This document shows, piece after piece, positions 8,942-17,706 of a stretch of DNA of 64,000 nt (positions are counted from its first letter, which is position 1; each line of letters starts with the position of its first letter). The position numbers and the translations under genes were made by a program. The notes under the pieces were generated by a model. That model did no database searches. It was given only the letters and a program-made list of their open reading frames with translations, and was not told where the DNA came from. Source of the stretch: an uncultured Clostridia bacterium (GTDB lineage Bacteria; Bacillota; Clostridia; Oscillospirales; Oscillospiraceae); NCBI GenBank assembly GCA_945876285.1, contig CAMCNO010000014.1, positions 1 through 64,000 of the forward strand, in the 5' to 3' direction.

Positions 8942-9487
8942 ATGGTTTCCTTTGAACTGTCCATTTTGGACTGGATACAGACATCCCTGCGCTCCGGCTT
9001 TGGCGATGTGTTTTTCCCAATCATCACAACTTTTGCGGATGAGGGGATCGGCTGGGTGCTTTTGTGCGGTATCCTGATATTGATCCCGAAAACGAAAAAG
9101 CTGGGCGGTGTCATGTTTCTTGCCATTATCATAGAGGTGCTGGCCTGCAATATCATTCTCAAGCCTCTGGTGGCAAGGCCCCGCCCCTTTATGTTGAACT
9201 CGGCTGTTCAGCTGCTCATTCCCGCTCCAGAGGACTATTCTTTCCCCTCCGGACATACGGCGGTTTCCTTTGCTGCGGCATCTGTGCTGCTGTTTCAAAA
9301 AAGCAAGGGGTGGCTGCCTGCGCTTCTGATGGCCGGACTGATCGCCTTCTCCCGGCTGTACCTCTATGTCCATTTTCCCACAGATGTCATTGCCGGTGCG
9401 GTGATCGGGATCGCGGCCGGGGCGCTGGCCTGCCGGCTGTGGGCATTCTGTGAAAAGCGATTGTCGAAAAAAGTGCAGAGGCGGTGA
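8942..9487 (+). CDS. PAP2-family membrane phosphatase
   Basis: The 181-residue protein with about five membrane helices shows all three PAP2 signatures: KPLVARPRP, PSGHTA, and SRLYLYVHFPTD. Members dephosphorylate undecaprenyl-diphosphate or phosphatidic-acid-type lipids on the outer face of the membrane; the substrate here cannot be told. The neighbouring wall hydrolase fits undecaprenyl-phosphate recycling (inference). Confidence 0.92.
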   Translation: MVSFELSILDWIQTSLRSGFGDVFFPIITTFADEGIGWVLLCGILILIPKTKKLGGVMFLAIIIEVLACNIILKPLVARPRPFMLNSAVQLLIPAPEDYSFPSGHTAVSFAAASVLLFQKSKGWLPALLMAGLIAFSRLYLYVHFPTDVIAGAVIGIAAGALACRLWAFCEKRLSKKVQRR

Positions 9488-9598
9488 TTTTTTGTAATGA
9501 TGAAGATGCTGTAAGCTGGACATTGACATACCGATCCCTACACATCATCTGTTTTGGAAATACTTTTTTCCCTTTTGGAAAGAAGGCATCGTGAAGGA

Positions 9599-9627
9599 TT
9601 GACTTCTTTCCATAAATCCATCATACT
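9599..9627 (+). promoter_or_regulatory. Sigma-70-type promoter for the Cys-His repeat gene
   Basis: TTGACT at 9599-9604 and CATACT at 9622-9627 are 17 bases apart. A short leader hairpin (GAAAAGG/CCTTTTC, 9628-9648) follows, then the RBS AGGAGG about 8 bases before the ATG at 9673. Confidence 0.5.
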
Positions 9628-9672
9628 GAAAAGGGTTTTAGCCTTTTCAAGAATAATTAGGAGGTCCTTTCC

Positions 9673-10065
9673 ATGAAACATAACATCCGGAAGCTTGTGG
9701 TGGTTCCCGCAGCATTGCTTATGACGGCGGCACTTTCTGTCGGTGCTTTTGCAGCAGACGCATCTGCCGGCTACTGCACACAGGATCACGACCACAGTAT
9801 CCACAGCAGCTGTACCTTGGATCACGACCATGCGGCCGATGCCATCTGTACGCTGGAGCATGACCACGCTGTTGACGCCGCCTGCACCTTAAATCATGAT
9901 CATGCGGTGGACGCAAGCTGCTCTGCGGTCCATGACCACGCCACCCATGCGACCTGCACCAAGACACATGACCACAGCGGAGATGGAACGACATCCGGGC
10001 ATCATGGCTCCTCTCACGGAACGAAAACCGGTGGAAGCAGCAGACACGGTGGTTCCCACCACTAA
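9673..10065 (+). CDS. Secreted Cys-His-Asp-His 12-residue repeat protein
   Basis: The 130-residue protein has a signal peptide (to about residue 28) followed by six tandem 12-residue units, each C-[TS]-x-x-H-D-H. The cysteines fall at residues 35, 47, 59, 71, 83 and 95. A tail rich in Gly, Ser and His ends in GGSHH. No known family is recognised. The pattern suggests binding of soft or borderline metals (Zn, Cu, Cd, Ni) outside the cell; that is inference, supported by the nearby CDF and CadA genes. It has its own promoter and a strong terminator, so it is a single-gene unit. Confidence 0.85.
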   Translation: MKHNIRKLVVVPAALLMTAALSVGAFAADASAGYCTQDHDHSIHSSCTLDHDHAADAICTLEHDHAVDAACTLNHDHAVDASCSAVHDHATHATCTKTHDHSGDGTTSGHHGSSHGTKTGGSSRHGGSHH

Positions 10066-10074
10066 GGGAAAACA

Positions 10075-10104
10075 AACAGGCGGGCAGCACTGCCCGCCTG
10101 TTTT
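10075..10104 (+). terminator. Rho-independent terminator
   Basis: A perfect 13-bp stem with a 2-base gap (AACAGGCGGGCAG, 10075-10087; its complement at 10090-10102) directly follows the Cys-His repeat gene and ends in TTTTC. Confidence 0.85.
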
Positions 10105-10145
10105 CGTATCAATTATGTTTCATCCAACGAATGTGAGGAGTTTCC

Positions 10146-11285
10146 ATGAAGTGTTTTAGACGGCTGTTGTCATGGGACAGTTTCTTTGCGGTCTATTTTC
10201 TGGGCTATCTGGCCGCACTATTTTATGTGAGTATTCGCATGGAAAGAGTTTTGGAAGGCTTGTGGGATCTGGGAAGCGTCTGGCCCATATTTGGCGCACA
10301 GCTTATATTTACCGCCTTTTATGCCTCTCAGATGAAACGAGTGGACACAAGCCGGATTGCCAGAGCCGTATCAATGGCTGGATACCTTTATTTCTGCTTC
10401 TTGCTGTATTCCGTTTGCCTGCTGCTCTGCGCTGATCTTTTGAACTTGCTTGCCGGAGCGTTACTCTCCTGCCTTATCGACATCCATGTGTTCCTATGGA
10501 GCATAGCTTTTATAATTGCCGCAGGCGTAACGCTCTATGGCAGCCTCCACGCTCGGCAGTTCCGCCATGTGTCCTACACAATACCTTGTGGAGCCCGCTT
10601 AGACAACTCTTGCAGGATCGTGCTGTTGAGCGACCTCCACATCGGACTATTTGTGGGAACCCGGCATATTGCAAAAATGGTGGATGAAGTCAATGGATTG
10701 CACCCGGAGCTGGTCGTGATCGCCGGGGACATTTTCAATAATGGCTCTGTCGGGGAGTGCTGGGAACTGGAGAGCATCTGCGGCAGTCTTCAAAACCTCC
10801 GGACAACACAGGGCGTATTTGCCGTTCTGGGAAATCATGATCCATCTCCAGCGGACAAGCAGCTTCAAGCATTTTTCAAAAACGCCGGGATCCATTTACT
10901 TCTGGATGACAGCGTGGAATTACCGGAGATCTGTCTCGTTGGGCGGGATGATCTCTTGCGGAGCGGCGGGAAGCGTTTGCCGCTGGCTGAACTGCTGGCC
11001 TCTGTCACAGGAGATAAACCGGTGGTCGTTATGGATCACAGTCCAGACGGCTTTGAGGAAGCGGCTCAGTGTGGAGCCAGCATGGTTTTGAGTGGCCACA
11101 CCCACCGGGGCCAGTTTTTCCCCGTGACCTTGCTCACAAAGCTGTTTCATCCGCCAGGGCATTTCTATGGGCATACCCAGTTGAGAAACACACATGGCAT
11201 TATCTCAGCCGGAACTGGTTATTTTCAACTGCCCATCCGTGTCGGAACAGACAGTGAAATCGTCACAATAGAACTAATACCATAA
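10146..11285 (+). CDS. Membrane-anchored metallophosphoesterase (YkuE/YaeI-like)
   Basis: Four N-terminal membrane helices (to about residue 135) precede a calcineurin-like phosphoesterase. The dinuclear metal motifs are complete: SDLHIG, VIAGDIF, LGNHD, MDHSPDG and LSGHTHRGQ. Relatives include YkuE/YaeI (UDP-2,3-diacylglucosamine hydrolase-like); the substrate here is not known. The gene runs convergently into the ArsR gene with only a 9-base gap and no obvious terminator. Confidence 0.9.
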   Translation: MKCFRRLLSWDSFFAVYFLGYLAALFYVSIRMERVLEGLWDLGSVWPIFGAQLIFTAFYASQMKRVDTSRIARAVSMAGYLYFCFLLYSVCLLLCADLLNLLAGALLSCLIDIHVFLWSIAFIIAAGVTLYGSLHARQFRHVSYTIPCGARLDNSCRIVLLSDLHIGLFVGTRHIAKMVDEVNGLHPELVVIAGDIFNNGSVGECWELESICGSLQNLRTTQGVFAVLGNHDPSPADKQLQAFFKNAGIHLLLDDSVELPEICLVGRDDLLRSGGKRLPLAELLASVTGDKPVVVMDHSPDGFEEAAQCGASMVLSGHTHRGQFFPVTLLTKLFHPPGHFYGHTQLRNTHGIISAGTGYFQLPIRVGTDSEIVTIELIP

Positions 11286-11294
11286 TTCTATCCA

Positions 11295-11609
11295 CTATTT
11301 CTCCGCAAGATGGGACAACCCTGTTTCAATGATCGGCCATATATTCTGCTCAGGCAGAGAATAGAATATCTGTCTGCCAACCCTGCGCTGTGCCACTATT
11401 TTGTGGGCCTTCAAAATGTTCAGCTGGTGGGAAACCGCCGATTGCGTCATCCGTAACCGCTCTGCAAGCTCCGTCACGCAAGTTTCCTGCTCATGGAGGA
11501 TAGCAATCAGTCGGATGCGGGTGGGGTCGCCCAACACACGGAAAAAATCTGCCATCGCCGGCACAAACTTAGGATCGCAAGGGCAGTGATGTTCCTTCTG
11601 ATGATTCAT
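11295..11609 (-). CDS. ArsR/SmtB-family metal-responsive repressor (cad operon)
   Basis: The 104-residue product from the ATG at 11609 has an ArsR winged helix (FRVLGDPTRIRLIAIL, then MTQSAVSHQLNILK). Possible ligands are the N-terminal HHCPC and the Cys in QETCVTELA, much like CadC. The in-frame start at 11702 would overlap the ATPase gene, so 11609 is preferred, though no good RBS is visible there. It follows cadA on the same strand across a strong hairpin. Confidence 0.85.
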   Translation of the reverse strand: MNHQKEHHCPCDPKFVPAMADFFRVLGDPTRIRLIAILHEQETCVTELAERLRMTQSAVSHQLNILKAHKIVAQRRVGRQIFYSLPEQNIWPIIETGLSHLAEK

Positions 11610-11623
11610 TTGATGGTTGATGG

Positions 11624-11658
11624 AAAGGGCGCGGCCAAAGTAGTGGCCCGCGCCCTTT
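11624..11658 (-). terminator. Hairpin between cadA and the ArsR gene
   Basis: 11-bp arms (AAAGGGCGCGG, 11624-11634; complement at 11648-11658) lie between the cadA stop and the ArsR start. The U-tract on the minus strand is only three bases, so it may attenuate or process the transcript rather than stop it fully. Confidence 0.55.
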
Positions 11659-11667
11659 CTCTCCTTT

Positions 11668-13551
11668 TTACAGATTATGAACCCGCAGGGCTCTAATCGC
11701 ATTCAAGACCGCGATCACGGTGACGCCCACATCGGCAAAAATCGCCATCCACATATTGGCCCGGCCTATCGCACCCAGAGCAAGGCAGATAAACTTGACC
11801 ACCAGAGCCAGAGTGATGTTCTGATAGACGATGGAGATGCACTTCCGGGAGATCTTGATGCCCTTTGCGATTTTCATGGGGTCATCATCCATCAGAACCA
11901 CATCCGCCGCCTCAATAGCCGCATCAGAGCCCATAGCGCCCATGGCGATGCCGATGTCCGCCCGCCCCAGCACGGGGGCGTCGTTGATGCCGTCGCCCAC
12001 AAAGGCCAGCTTCGCCTTCGGCGGCTTTGCGGCCAGCAGCTTCTCCACTTGGGTCACCTTGTCGCCGGGGAGCAACTCGCTGTGAACCTCGTCCACGCCC
12101 AAATCGGCTGCCACACGGTCCGCCACCCGCTTGGCATCGCCGGTGAGCATGACGGTCTTTTCCACTCCGGCCTTTTTCAGTGCGGAGATAGCTGCCTTGG
12201 AGTTGGGCTTCTCGATGTCGGAGATCAGGATGTGTCCGGCGTATTCGCCGTTGATGGCCACATGGATGATGGTGCCAACCGAGCTGCAATCCGCATAGGG
12301 GATGGCCAGACGCTGCATCAGCTTCGCATTGCCGGCGGCAACCTCAACGCCGTCCACCTTGGCGATCAGTCCATGACCGCTGATCTCCTCGATATCGGTC
12401 ACACGGCTGCGGTCGATTTCTTTCCCGTAGGCTCTCTGCAGGCTCTTGCTGATGGGATGGGAGGAGGAACACTCGGCCAACGCCGCGTATTCCAGCAGCT
12501 TTTCTTCCTCCATGGTGTTGTGGTGGATGCCGTTGACCTCAAACACGCCCTGAGTCAGAGTGCCGGTCTTGTCAAACACCACCACCTTGGTCTGGGACAG
12601 GGTCTCCATATAGTTGGAGCCCTTGATCAGAACGCCCTCCTTGCTGGCGCCGCCAATACCGGCGAAGAAGCTGAGGGGAACGCTGACCACCAGAGCGCAG
12701 GGGCAGCTGATGACCAGGAAGGTCAGGGCGCTATAGATCCAGTTAGCCCAGTTAGCGGGATTGCCCATCAGCATATTTCCGATGGGGGGCAGCACCGCCA
12801 ACAGCAACGCGGCGATACAGACCAACGGCGTGTAGACCTTGGCGAACTTGGAGATAAAGTCCTCCGACTTGGATTTCCGGGAGCTGGATTCCTCTACCAG
12901 TTCCAGAATCTTGGATACAGTAGACTCACCAAACTCCTTGGTGGTTCGGATCTTCAGAACACCGGTCATATTGATGCAGCCGCTGATGACCTCGTCATCC
13001 ACAGCGGCCTCACGGGGCAGACTTTCACCAGTCAGTGCGGAGGTGTTCAAGGCGGAATTACCCTCAATGATGATGCCGTCAATGGGGACTTTTTCGCCGG
13101 GCTGCACCACGATCACAGTGCCGATCTCCACTTCGTCCGGATCTACCTTTTCCAGCTGTCCGTTCCGCTCAATATTGGCGTAGTCCGGTCGAATGTCCAT
13201 GAGAGCGGTAATGTTTCTACGGCTCTTTCCTACGGCATAGCTCTGGAACAGCTCACCCACCTGATAGAACAGCATGACGGCGATGGCCTCGTTGTAGTCG
13301 CCGCTCTTTTCATAGATGGCCAGTGCGATGGCGCCGATGGTGGCCACCGCCATCAGAAAGTTTTCGTCAAACACCTGGCCGTTCAGGATGCCCTTCACGG
13401 CCTTCCTCAAAATGTCATAGCCGATAATTAGGTAAGCGGCCATATAAAGCGCCGTTGAGAGTCCCATGGGCAGCGCCAGGAAATTCAACGCAATCATCAT
13501 TGCCGCCGCAATCAAGATGCGTACCAGCATGATCGTTTGCTTTTTTGTCAC
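11668..13551 (-). CDS. cadA: Cd/Zn/Pb-exporting P1B-type ATPase
   Basis: The 627-residue pump has TALTGES-type actuator residues, the CPC metal-site motif (283-285), the phosphorylation motif DKTGTLT (Asp327), SSSHP, and the hinge GDGINDAP. The CPC motif with these surroundings is that of P1B-2 (Zn/Cd/Pb) exporters. There is no N-terminal heavy-metal domain; that function is supplied by the separate HMA protein encoded just upstream. It starts with GTG after AAAGGGGG. The TGATTG/CAATCA repeat 23-36 bases upstream of the start is a likely ArsR site. Confidence 0.93.
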   Translation of the reverse strand: MTKKQTIMLVRILIAAAMMIALNFLALPMGLSTALYMAAYLIIGYDILRKAVKGILNGQVFDENFLMAVATIGAIALAIYEKSGDYNEAIAVMLFYQVGELFQSYAVGKSRRNITALMDIRPDYANIERNGQLEKVDPDEVEIGTVIVVQPGEKVPIDGIIIEGNSALNTSALTGESLPREAAVDDEVISGCINMTGVLKIRTTKEFGESTVSKILELVEESSSRKSKSEDFISKFAKVYTPLVCIAALLLAVLPPIGNMLMGNPANWANWIYSALTFLVISCPCALVVSVPLSFFAGIGGASKEGVLIKGSNYMETLSQTKVVVFDKTGTLTQGVFEVNGIHHNTMEEEKLLEYAALAECSSSHPISKSLQRAYGKEIDRSRVTDIEEISGHGLIAKVDGVEVAAGNAKLMQRLAIPYADCSSVGTIIHVAINGEYAGHILISDIEKPNSKAAISALKKAGVEKTVMLTGDAKRVADRVAADLGVDEVHSELLPGDKVTQVEKLLAAKPPKAKLAFVGDGINDAPVLGRADIGIAMGAMGSDAAIEAADVVLMDDDPMKIAKGIKISRKCISIVYQNITLALVVKFICLALGAIGRANMWMAIFADVGVTVIAVLNAIRALRVHNL

Positions 13552-13573
13552 GGTATAACCCCCTTTAATTTAT

Positions 13574-13587
13574 TGATTGCTCAATCA
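13574..13587 (-). promoter_or_regulatory. ArsR-type operator upstream of cadA
   Basis: TGATTG-CT-CAATCA is an exact inverted repeat in the short gap between the HMA gene and cadA. Its half-site resembles the larger repeat at 13899-13922. Confidence 0.4.
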
Positions 13588-13647
13588 TTTAATACTTTCT
13601 GTGAAAGACGCGCCCCTTTCGCCTGATGCGTCCGGGGCGCTTGCGGG

Positions 13648-13866
13648 TCAAAGTTCAATCTCGCAGTCAGGCTCCACCTTCTTGCAGGCTTTCAGGACTG
13701 CCTGCATGACCTCCTTCGGCTCCTGGCCATCCTGAAACTCCACGATCATCTTCTGGGTCATGAAGTTAACGGTGGCGGCGGCGACGCCGGGGGTCTTTCT
13801 GGCGGCGTCCTCCATCAGATTGGCGCAGTTGGCGCAGTCAACTTCGATCTTATAGGTCTTTTTCAT
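13648..13866 (-). CDS. Heavy-metal-associated (HMA) domain metallochaperone
   Basis: This 72-residue ferredoxin-like protein contains the metal-binding motif DCANCANLME, the form found in CadA N-terminal domains. It probably hands Cd/Zn to the separate ATPase. GAGGAG lies 7 bases before the ATG at 13866; a longer upstream reading has no RBS. It is the first gene of the cad transcript. Confidence 0.9.
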   Translation of the reverse strand: MKKTYKIEVDCANCANLMEDAARKTPGVAAATVNFMTQKMIVEFQDGQEPKEVMQAVLKACKKVEPDCEIEL

Positions 13867-13898
13867 CGGAATAGCTCCTCTCGAAATTGTTGGATTTA

Positions 13899-13922
13899 TC
13901 AATCAAGCACTTGTTTAATTGA
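13899..13922. promoter_or_regulatory. Operator for ArsR-type repressor in the divergent cad promoter region
   Basis: A 24-base imperfect palindrome (9 of 12 positions match between arms; ends TCAAT/ATTGA) lies between the divergent HMA and second ArsR genes. The form agrees with known ArsR/CadC operators, so it could control both directions. Confidence 0.55.
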
Positions 13923-14034
13923 TGTGATTGTAGTATGATGGATTCGCGGCGGGAAGTCAATGCCTTACGCTGCCTTTCTTCCAAACCGGCAAAAAGCATT
14001 TCCAAAACGGACAATTTTCAAGGAGGGATATGTG

Positions 14035-14400
14035 ATGTCTGACTTGCAGCTCCCCCATCACCACGGCGAGGGACAGAATACGGAGTTTTTGAAGGCGCAG
14101 TTGGCAAAGCCGGAAACATTCCAGACCGTTGCCGGGACATTCAAGCTTTTGGATGATTCCAGCCGGCTGCGGATCTTCTGGCTGCTGTGTCACTGCGAGG
14201 AGTGCGTCATCAACATCTCCGCTATGGTGGAGATGACAAGCCCTGCTGTGTCCCACCATCTGCGGCAGTTAAAAGACCGTGGATTGATTGTCAGTCGCCG
14301 TGAGGGGAAAGAGGTCTACTATAAAGCGGCGGAGACGGAGCAGAGCGTTTTGCTCCATCAGGTCATCGAGAAGATCATGAAGATATCCTGCCCGGATTAG
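14035..14400 (+). CDS. ArsR-family repressor divergent from the cad operon
   Basis: A 121-residue ArsR winged helix (TFKLLDDSSRLRIFWLL; SPAVSHHLRQLK). LLCHCEECVIN in the region equivalent to the CadC alpha-3 site, plus an N-terminal His cluster (PHHHGE), offer metal ligands. AAGGAGG precedes the ATG at 14035, so the longer upstream reading was dropped. It is divergent from the HMA/cadA genes around a shared palindrome and is followed 26 bases later by an AraC regulator. Confidence 0.88.
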   Translation: MSDLQLPHHHGEGQNTEFLKAQLAKPETFQTVAGTFKLLDDSSRLRIFWLLCHCEECVINISAMVEMTSPAVSHHLRQLKDRGLIVSRREGKEVYYKAAETEQSVLLHQVIEKIMKISCPD

Positions 14401-14425
14401 GCAGGAGGAAAACGGAGGGATCGGC

Positions 14426-15439
14426 TTGTATCATCAGCATCTTCCAAAAATTCAAACTGCATTGGCTGATGTTCCGGACGGCCTGCTTCTGGAGGAGCAT
14501 CATCCCGTTGCAGACGGGAAAGGTGGTGTGAGGCACACGGAGGCCATTCCAGGAGGAAAAGGACAAAAAACCTCTTGGGAAGTATTCCCCGGCTGTACCC
14601 TTGTTTTTCAGGACTTTCTGGCGGGGCAGGTTTCCTGCCAGCATGGAGCGGAGCGCGACCTTCTGGAGATCAACTACTGCCGCTACGGGCGTGTTGGCTG
14701 GAACATGAAAGACGGCAGTTCGATTTACCTTGGCCCCGGCGATTTTTCCCTGCACACCAGACAGCTCTGCGCCGGTTCGGTCATGACATTCCCAGTGGGG
14801 CACTATGAGGGGCTGGCCATCTGGCTGGATCTGTCCAAATTTGATATGGCTCTGCCTGACTTCCTTGGCGGAACAGGCGTGACCGCACAGGCATTGGCAG
14901 AAAAGTTCTGTGCCGGAGGGACATCTGCGACGCTTACGGGAAACGAGAAAACAGAGCCTATTTTCGGCGGTTTCTATGGGCAGCCGGAACCGCTTCAGCA
15001 GGCGTATTTCCGTTTGAAGGTCATGGAACTGCTGCTCCATCTCAGTGCGGTTTCTTTATCACCCAAACGGGAAGCGGACAAATACCAGACGGAGCAGGTG
15101 GAGATCGCCCGCAGCGTCCACGATTATATTTTGCAGCACATGGAGCAGCGGGTCACCATTCAGGAGCTGTCTCAGCGGTATCTGATCAACCCCACCACAT
15201 TGAAAGCTGTGTTCAAGGCGGTTTATGGCGATTCCCTTGCCGCCCACATGAATGAACACCGAATGGAGAAAGCGGCCCTGCTGCTGACGCAGACCAAGGA
15301 TAGTATCGCCCAAATTGCCCAAGCTGTGGGCTACGAGAGCCAGAGCCGCTTTTCCGTGGTATTCCGGGAAACCTATGAGATGTCACCCCTGGAATATCGG
15401 AAATTGCATGGGAAAAGCCGAATCGATGGGAACAAATAA
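14426..15439 (+). CDS. AraC-family transcriptional regulator
   Basis: The 337-residue protein ends in a double AraC helix-turn-helix: VTIQELSQRYLINPTTLK, then IAQIAQAVGYESQSRF with FRETYEMSPLEYRK. The N-terminal 220 residues resemble a cupin-like sensing domain. It starts at TTG 7 bases after GGAGG. Its place right behind the metal-sensing ArsR gene hints at a role in metal uptake or siderophore control (inference). Confidence 0.87.
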   Translation: MYHQHLPKIQTALADVPDGLLLEEHHPVADGKGGVRHTEAIPGGKGQKTSWEVFPGCTLVFQDFLAGQVSCQHGAERDLLEINYCRYGRVGWNMKDGSSIYLGPGDFSLHTRQLCAGSVMTFPVGHYEGLAIWLDLSKFDMALPDFLGGTGVTAQALAEKFCAGGTSATLTGNEKTEPIFGGFYGQPEPLQQAYFRLKVMELLLHLSAVSLSPKREADKYQTEQVEIARSVHDYILQHMEQRVTIQELSQRYLINPTTLKAVFKAVYGDSLAAHMNEHRMEKAALLLTQTKDSIAQIAQAVGYESQSRFSVVFRETYEMSPLEYRKLHGKSRIDGNK

Positions 15440-15442
15440 AGA

Positions 15443-15475
15443 AGCGGCGGGCCAGTTCAAAACCGGCCTGCCGCT
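15443..15475. terminator. Bidirectional terminator between AraC and histidine kinase genes
   Basis: The stem AGCGGC-GGCC type (15443-15453 with 15465-15475) lies between convergent genes. On the minus strand it is followed by TTCTTTATTT, so it mainly ends the kinase transcript. Confidence 0.7.
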
Positions 15476-15479
15476 CTCG

Positions 15480-16883
15480 TTATACGCTTTGCAGCGGAAT
15501 GCAAATGGTAAACTTTGAGCCTTTCCCGATGACGCTCTCTGCCGTGATGGTTCCCCCATGTGCCTCAACGATGGACTTTGTAATAGCCAGCCCGATCCCC
15601 ATGCCGCCGGTCTGCTGGCTTCTGGATGGGTCTACCCGGTAAAACCGCTCGAACAGCTGAGAAAGGTGCTCCTCTGGAATGCCTTCGCCCGTATCCGACA
15701 CAGATAACTGGATCAAGTCTTTTTCCTGCCGGCCTTCCAGCCGGACGATCCCGCTCTCCGGCGTGGCCCGCAGCGCATTGGAGACAAGGTTGGTCAAACA
15801 TTGCTTGATGCGATCCTGATCGCATACCATGGCAAGTCCTTCTGGAGTGGTATCTAACTCAAAGGCGACCCCTTTGTTCTGAAATCTGGCAAGAAAATCA
15901 AGGCGAATGTCCTCTAACAATTCCGCAACAGACATTGGTTCCAGATGTAGTATGATCTGTCCGCTTTCCAGATTGGACAATTCCTGAAGCTGCTCCACCA
16001 GCCGTGTCAGCCGCAAAATCTCCTCCCGATAGCCCTGAAACAGCTCCGGGGACGGCTCCCATATCCCGTCGATGACCGCCTCCACATGGCTTTGCAGATT
16101 GGTTAGTGGTGTTCTCAGCTCATGGGCCACATCCGCAGTCATCCGGCGCTTTTGCTGTTCCCTCAGTTTTAGCGTTTCAGACATCTCGTTGACCGACTGC
16201 ATGAGGGACGCCAGCTCTTTGGTTTTCGTCTTTGTTTCAATTTTTCGCCCATAGTCCCCCTCCGCGATACTGCGGGTCACCTCGACTGTCGCCGAGATCG
16301 GTCGGGCGATGCGTCTGGCCGCAAAGAAGGCAAGCACCATGGCCACAAGCAGAAAAGCAATACCCAGCCCCAGCGTTACTCGATTGAGCGTATTCAGTAA
16401 TATCAATGCGTCATCGTCCAACGCATAGGGACCGTAATATCCAACCGTCAGATAGCCCGTCAGCGTTCCATCGCTGGAGAGATCGTATGTGGTTTCTGAA
16501 TAAGCACCGTTAAAAGAGGGATAGCGGCTGTGCATATTCTCCTCTGCATGCTGCAGTGCGATTTGGCACTCTTGTGCTTTATGTATGGAGATATCCCAGT
16601 CCACCTCTCCGTTGCGCGTCTGCACATGGACAATCAGGCCGTTTTGCAGCGCCGCATTACCGATCACCTCTACTGCGTCAATGTTATAGCTTTGGCTTTC
16701 TGGCAGGTACTGCTCCTCGACCTGCTCAATGATCTGCTGTATCTGGCGCTGGCGTTGGTCGTTGGCATAGTGCGCAAACAGGTTGTCCAGAGTCAGGTTA
16801 AACAGGAGCGTCATTGCGCCAAGAGAGAATATTAGCAGGGCGGAGAAGTAAACAGTCAACTTCGCCTTCAGGGAATGTACCAT
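15480..16883 (-). CDS. Membrane sensor histidine kinase (BaeS-like)
   Basis: The 467-residue kinase has two membrane segments (about 10-30 and 168-188) flanking a 135-residue extracellular sensor, then HAMP, an H-box AHELRTPL with His254, and an ATPase domain with NLVSNALRA, DTGEGI and GMGIGLA. It should autophosphorylate and pass phosphate to the response regulator encoded 15 bases upstream. The signal is unknown; adjacent cad and envelope genes make metal or envelope stress plausible. Confidence 0.93.
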   Translation of the reverse strand: MVHSLKAKLTVYFSALLIFSLGAMTLLFNLTLDNLFAHYANDQRQRQIQQIIEQVEEQYLPESQSYNIDAVEVIGNAALQNGLIVHVQTRNGEVDWDISIHKAQECQIALQHAEENMHSRYPSFNGAYSETTYDLSSDGTLTGYLTVGYYGPYALDDDALILLNTLNRVTLGLGIAFLLVAMVLAFFAARRIARPISATVEVTRSIAEGDYGRKIETKTKTKELASLMQSVNEMSETLKLREQQKRRMTADVAHELRTPLTNLQSHVEAVIDGIWEPSPELFQGYREEILRLTRLVEQLQELSNLESGQIILHLEPMSVAELLEDIRLDFLARFQNKGVAFELDTTPEGLAMVCDQDRIKQCLTNLVSNALRATPESGIVRLEGRQEKDLIQLSVSDTGEGIPEEHLSQLFERFYRVDPSRSQQTGGMGIGLAITKSIVEAHGGTITAESVIGKGSKFTICIPLQSV

Positions 16884-16898
16884 TTGCTCTCCCTCCCA

Positions 16899-17591
16899 TC
16901 AGCCTTGGAACTGATAGCCCACACCATGCACAGTGACAATAAACTCCGGGTCATGTCTGTCTGGTTCGATTTTGCTGCGGAGGCTTTTAATGTAGGTATC
17001 AACACTTCGGTTATAGCCGTCGTAATCATCTCCCAGCGCATAGGAGATCAGCTGTTCTCTGGTAAAGATCCGTTTCGGCGCTTTGGCAAGTGTCCGCAGT
17101 ATTTGATACTCCGATGGCGTCAGGTGGATGGGCGCCCCTTCCTTCAAAACGGTTTTGTTCTGAAAGTCGATCACCAGATATCCGTCCCGATAGGAGACTG
17201 GAACGCTCAACAACTCGTCGCTCTCCGTCCTCCGCAATACCGCTCCCACTTTGGCTACCACAACACGGGGGCTGAATGGCTTTGTCAGATAATCGTCCGC
17301 ACCGACCTCTAAACCATCCAGAATGTCCTGCTCCTGGCTCTTGGCTGTAAGCATGATGATGGGGATGCGGTACTGTGCGCGGATCTGCCCGCATAATGTC
17401 TCTCCCGGTATATCCGGCAGCATTAAGTCCAGCAGGATCAGATTGACCGGATGAAGCCGCAGCAACTCCAGCGCGGTTTCCCCGTCATGGGCCGACATGG
17501 TTCGATATCCCGCCTTTTCCAGATAGGCGGCCAGGACTTGTGTGATCTTGACTTCATCATCCACAAGGAGAATCAGTTTCTGTGTTTGCAT
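16899..17591 (-). CDS. OmpR-family response regulator
   Basis: The receiver domain has acidic residues D11-D12, phosphoacceptor Asp55 (LILLDLMLPD) and a conserved Lys (MLTAKS); the C-terminal winged helix runs from about 130 to the end (LTPSEYQILRTL, then VDTYIKSLRSKI). The ATG at 17591 fits receiver domains best; a TTG at 17627 adds 12 residues and neither has a strong RBS. It is first in the operon with the kinase. Confidence 0.92.
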   Translation of the reverse strand: MQTQKLILLVDDEVKITQVLAAYLEKAGYRTMSAHDGETALELLRLHPVNLILLDLMLPDIPGETLCGQIRAQYRIPIIMLTAKSQEQDILDGLEVGADDYLTKPFSPRVVVAKVGAVLRRTESDELLSVPVSYRDGYLVIDFQNKTVLKEGAPIHLTPSEYQILRTLAKAPKRIFTREQLISYALGDDYDGYNRSVDTYIKSLRSKIEPDRHDPEFIVTVHGVGYQFQG

Positions 17592-17706
17592 GGCAGTTTT
17601 GTTCCAATCTACGAGTTGTAAATGCAAAGGCTTTCTTGCTTTTGACCACGATCATTATACTACATGGATGGCAGTGCTTCAACTACGAGAAGTAAAGCCA
17701 AGGACA

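Noticed and set aside
9673-10065. Tandem repeats as CRISPR or minisatellite
   Set aside because: Period is 36 bases in frame and encodes a conserved peptide unit behind a signal peptide; there are no spacers.
11677-13431. 584-codon plus-strand open frame opposite cadA
   Set aside because: It mirrors the GC-rich third positions of cadA; no RBS and no recognisable domain.
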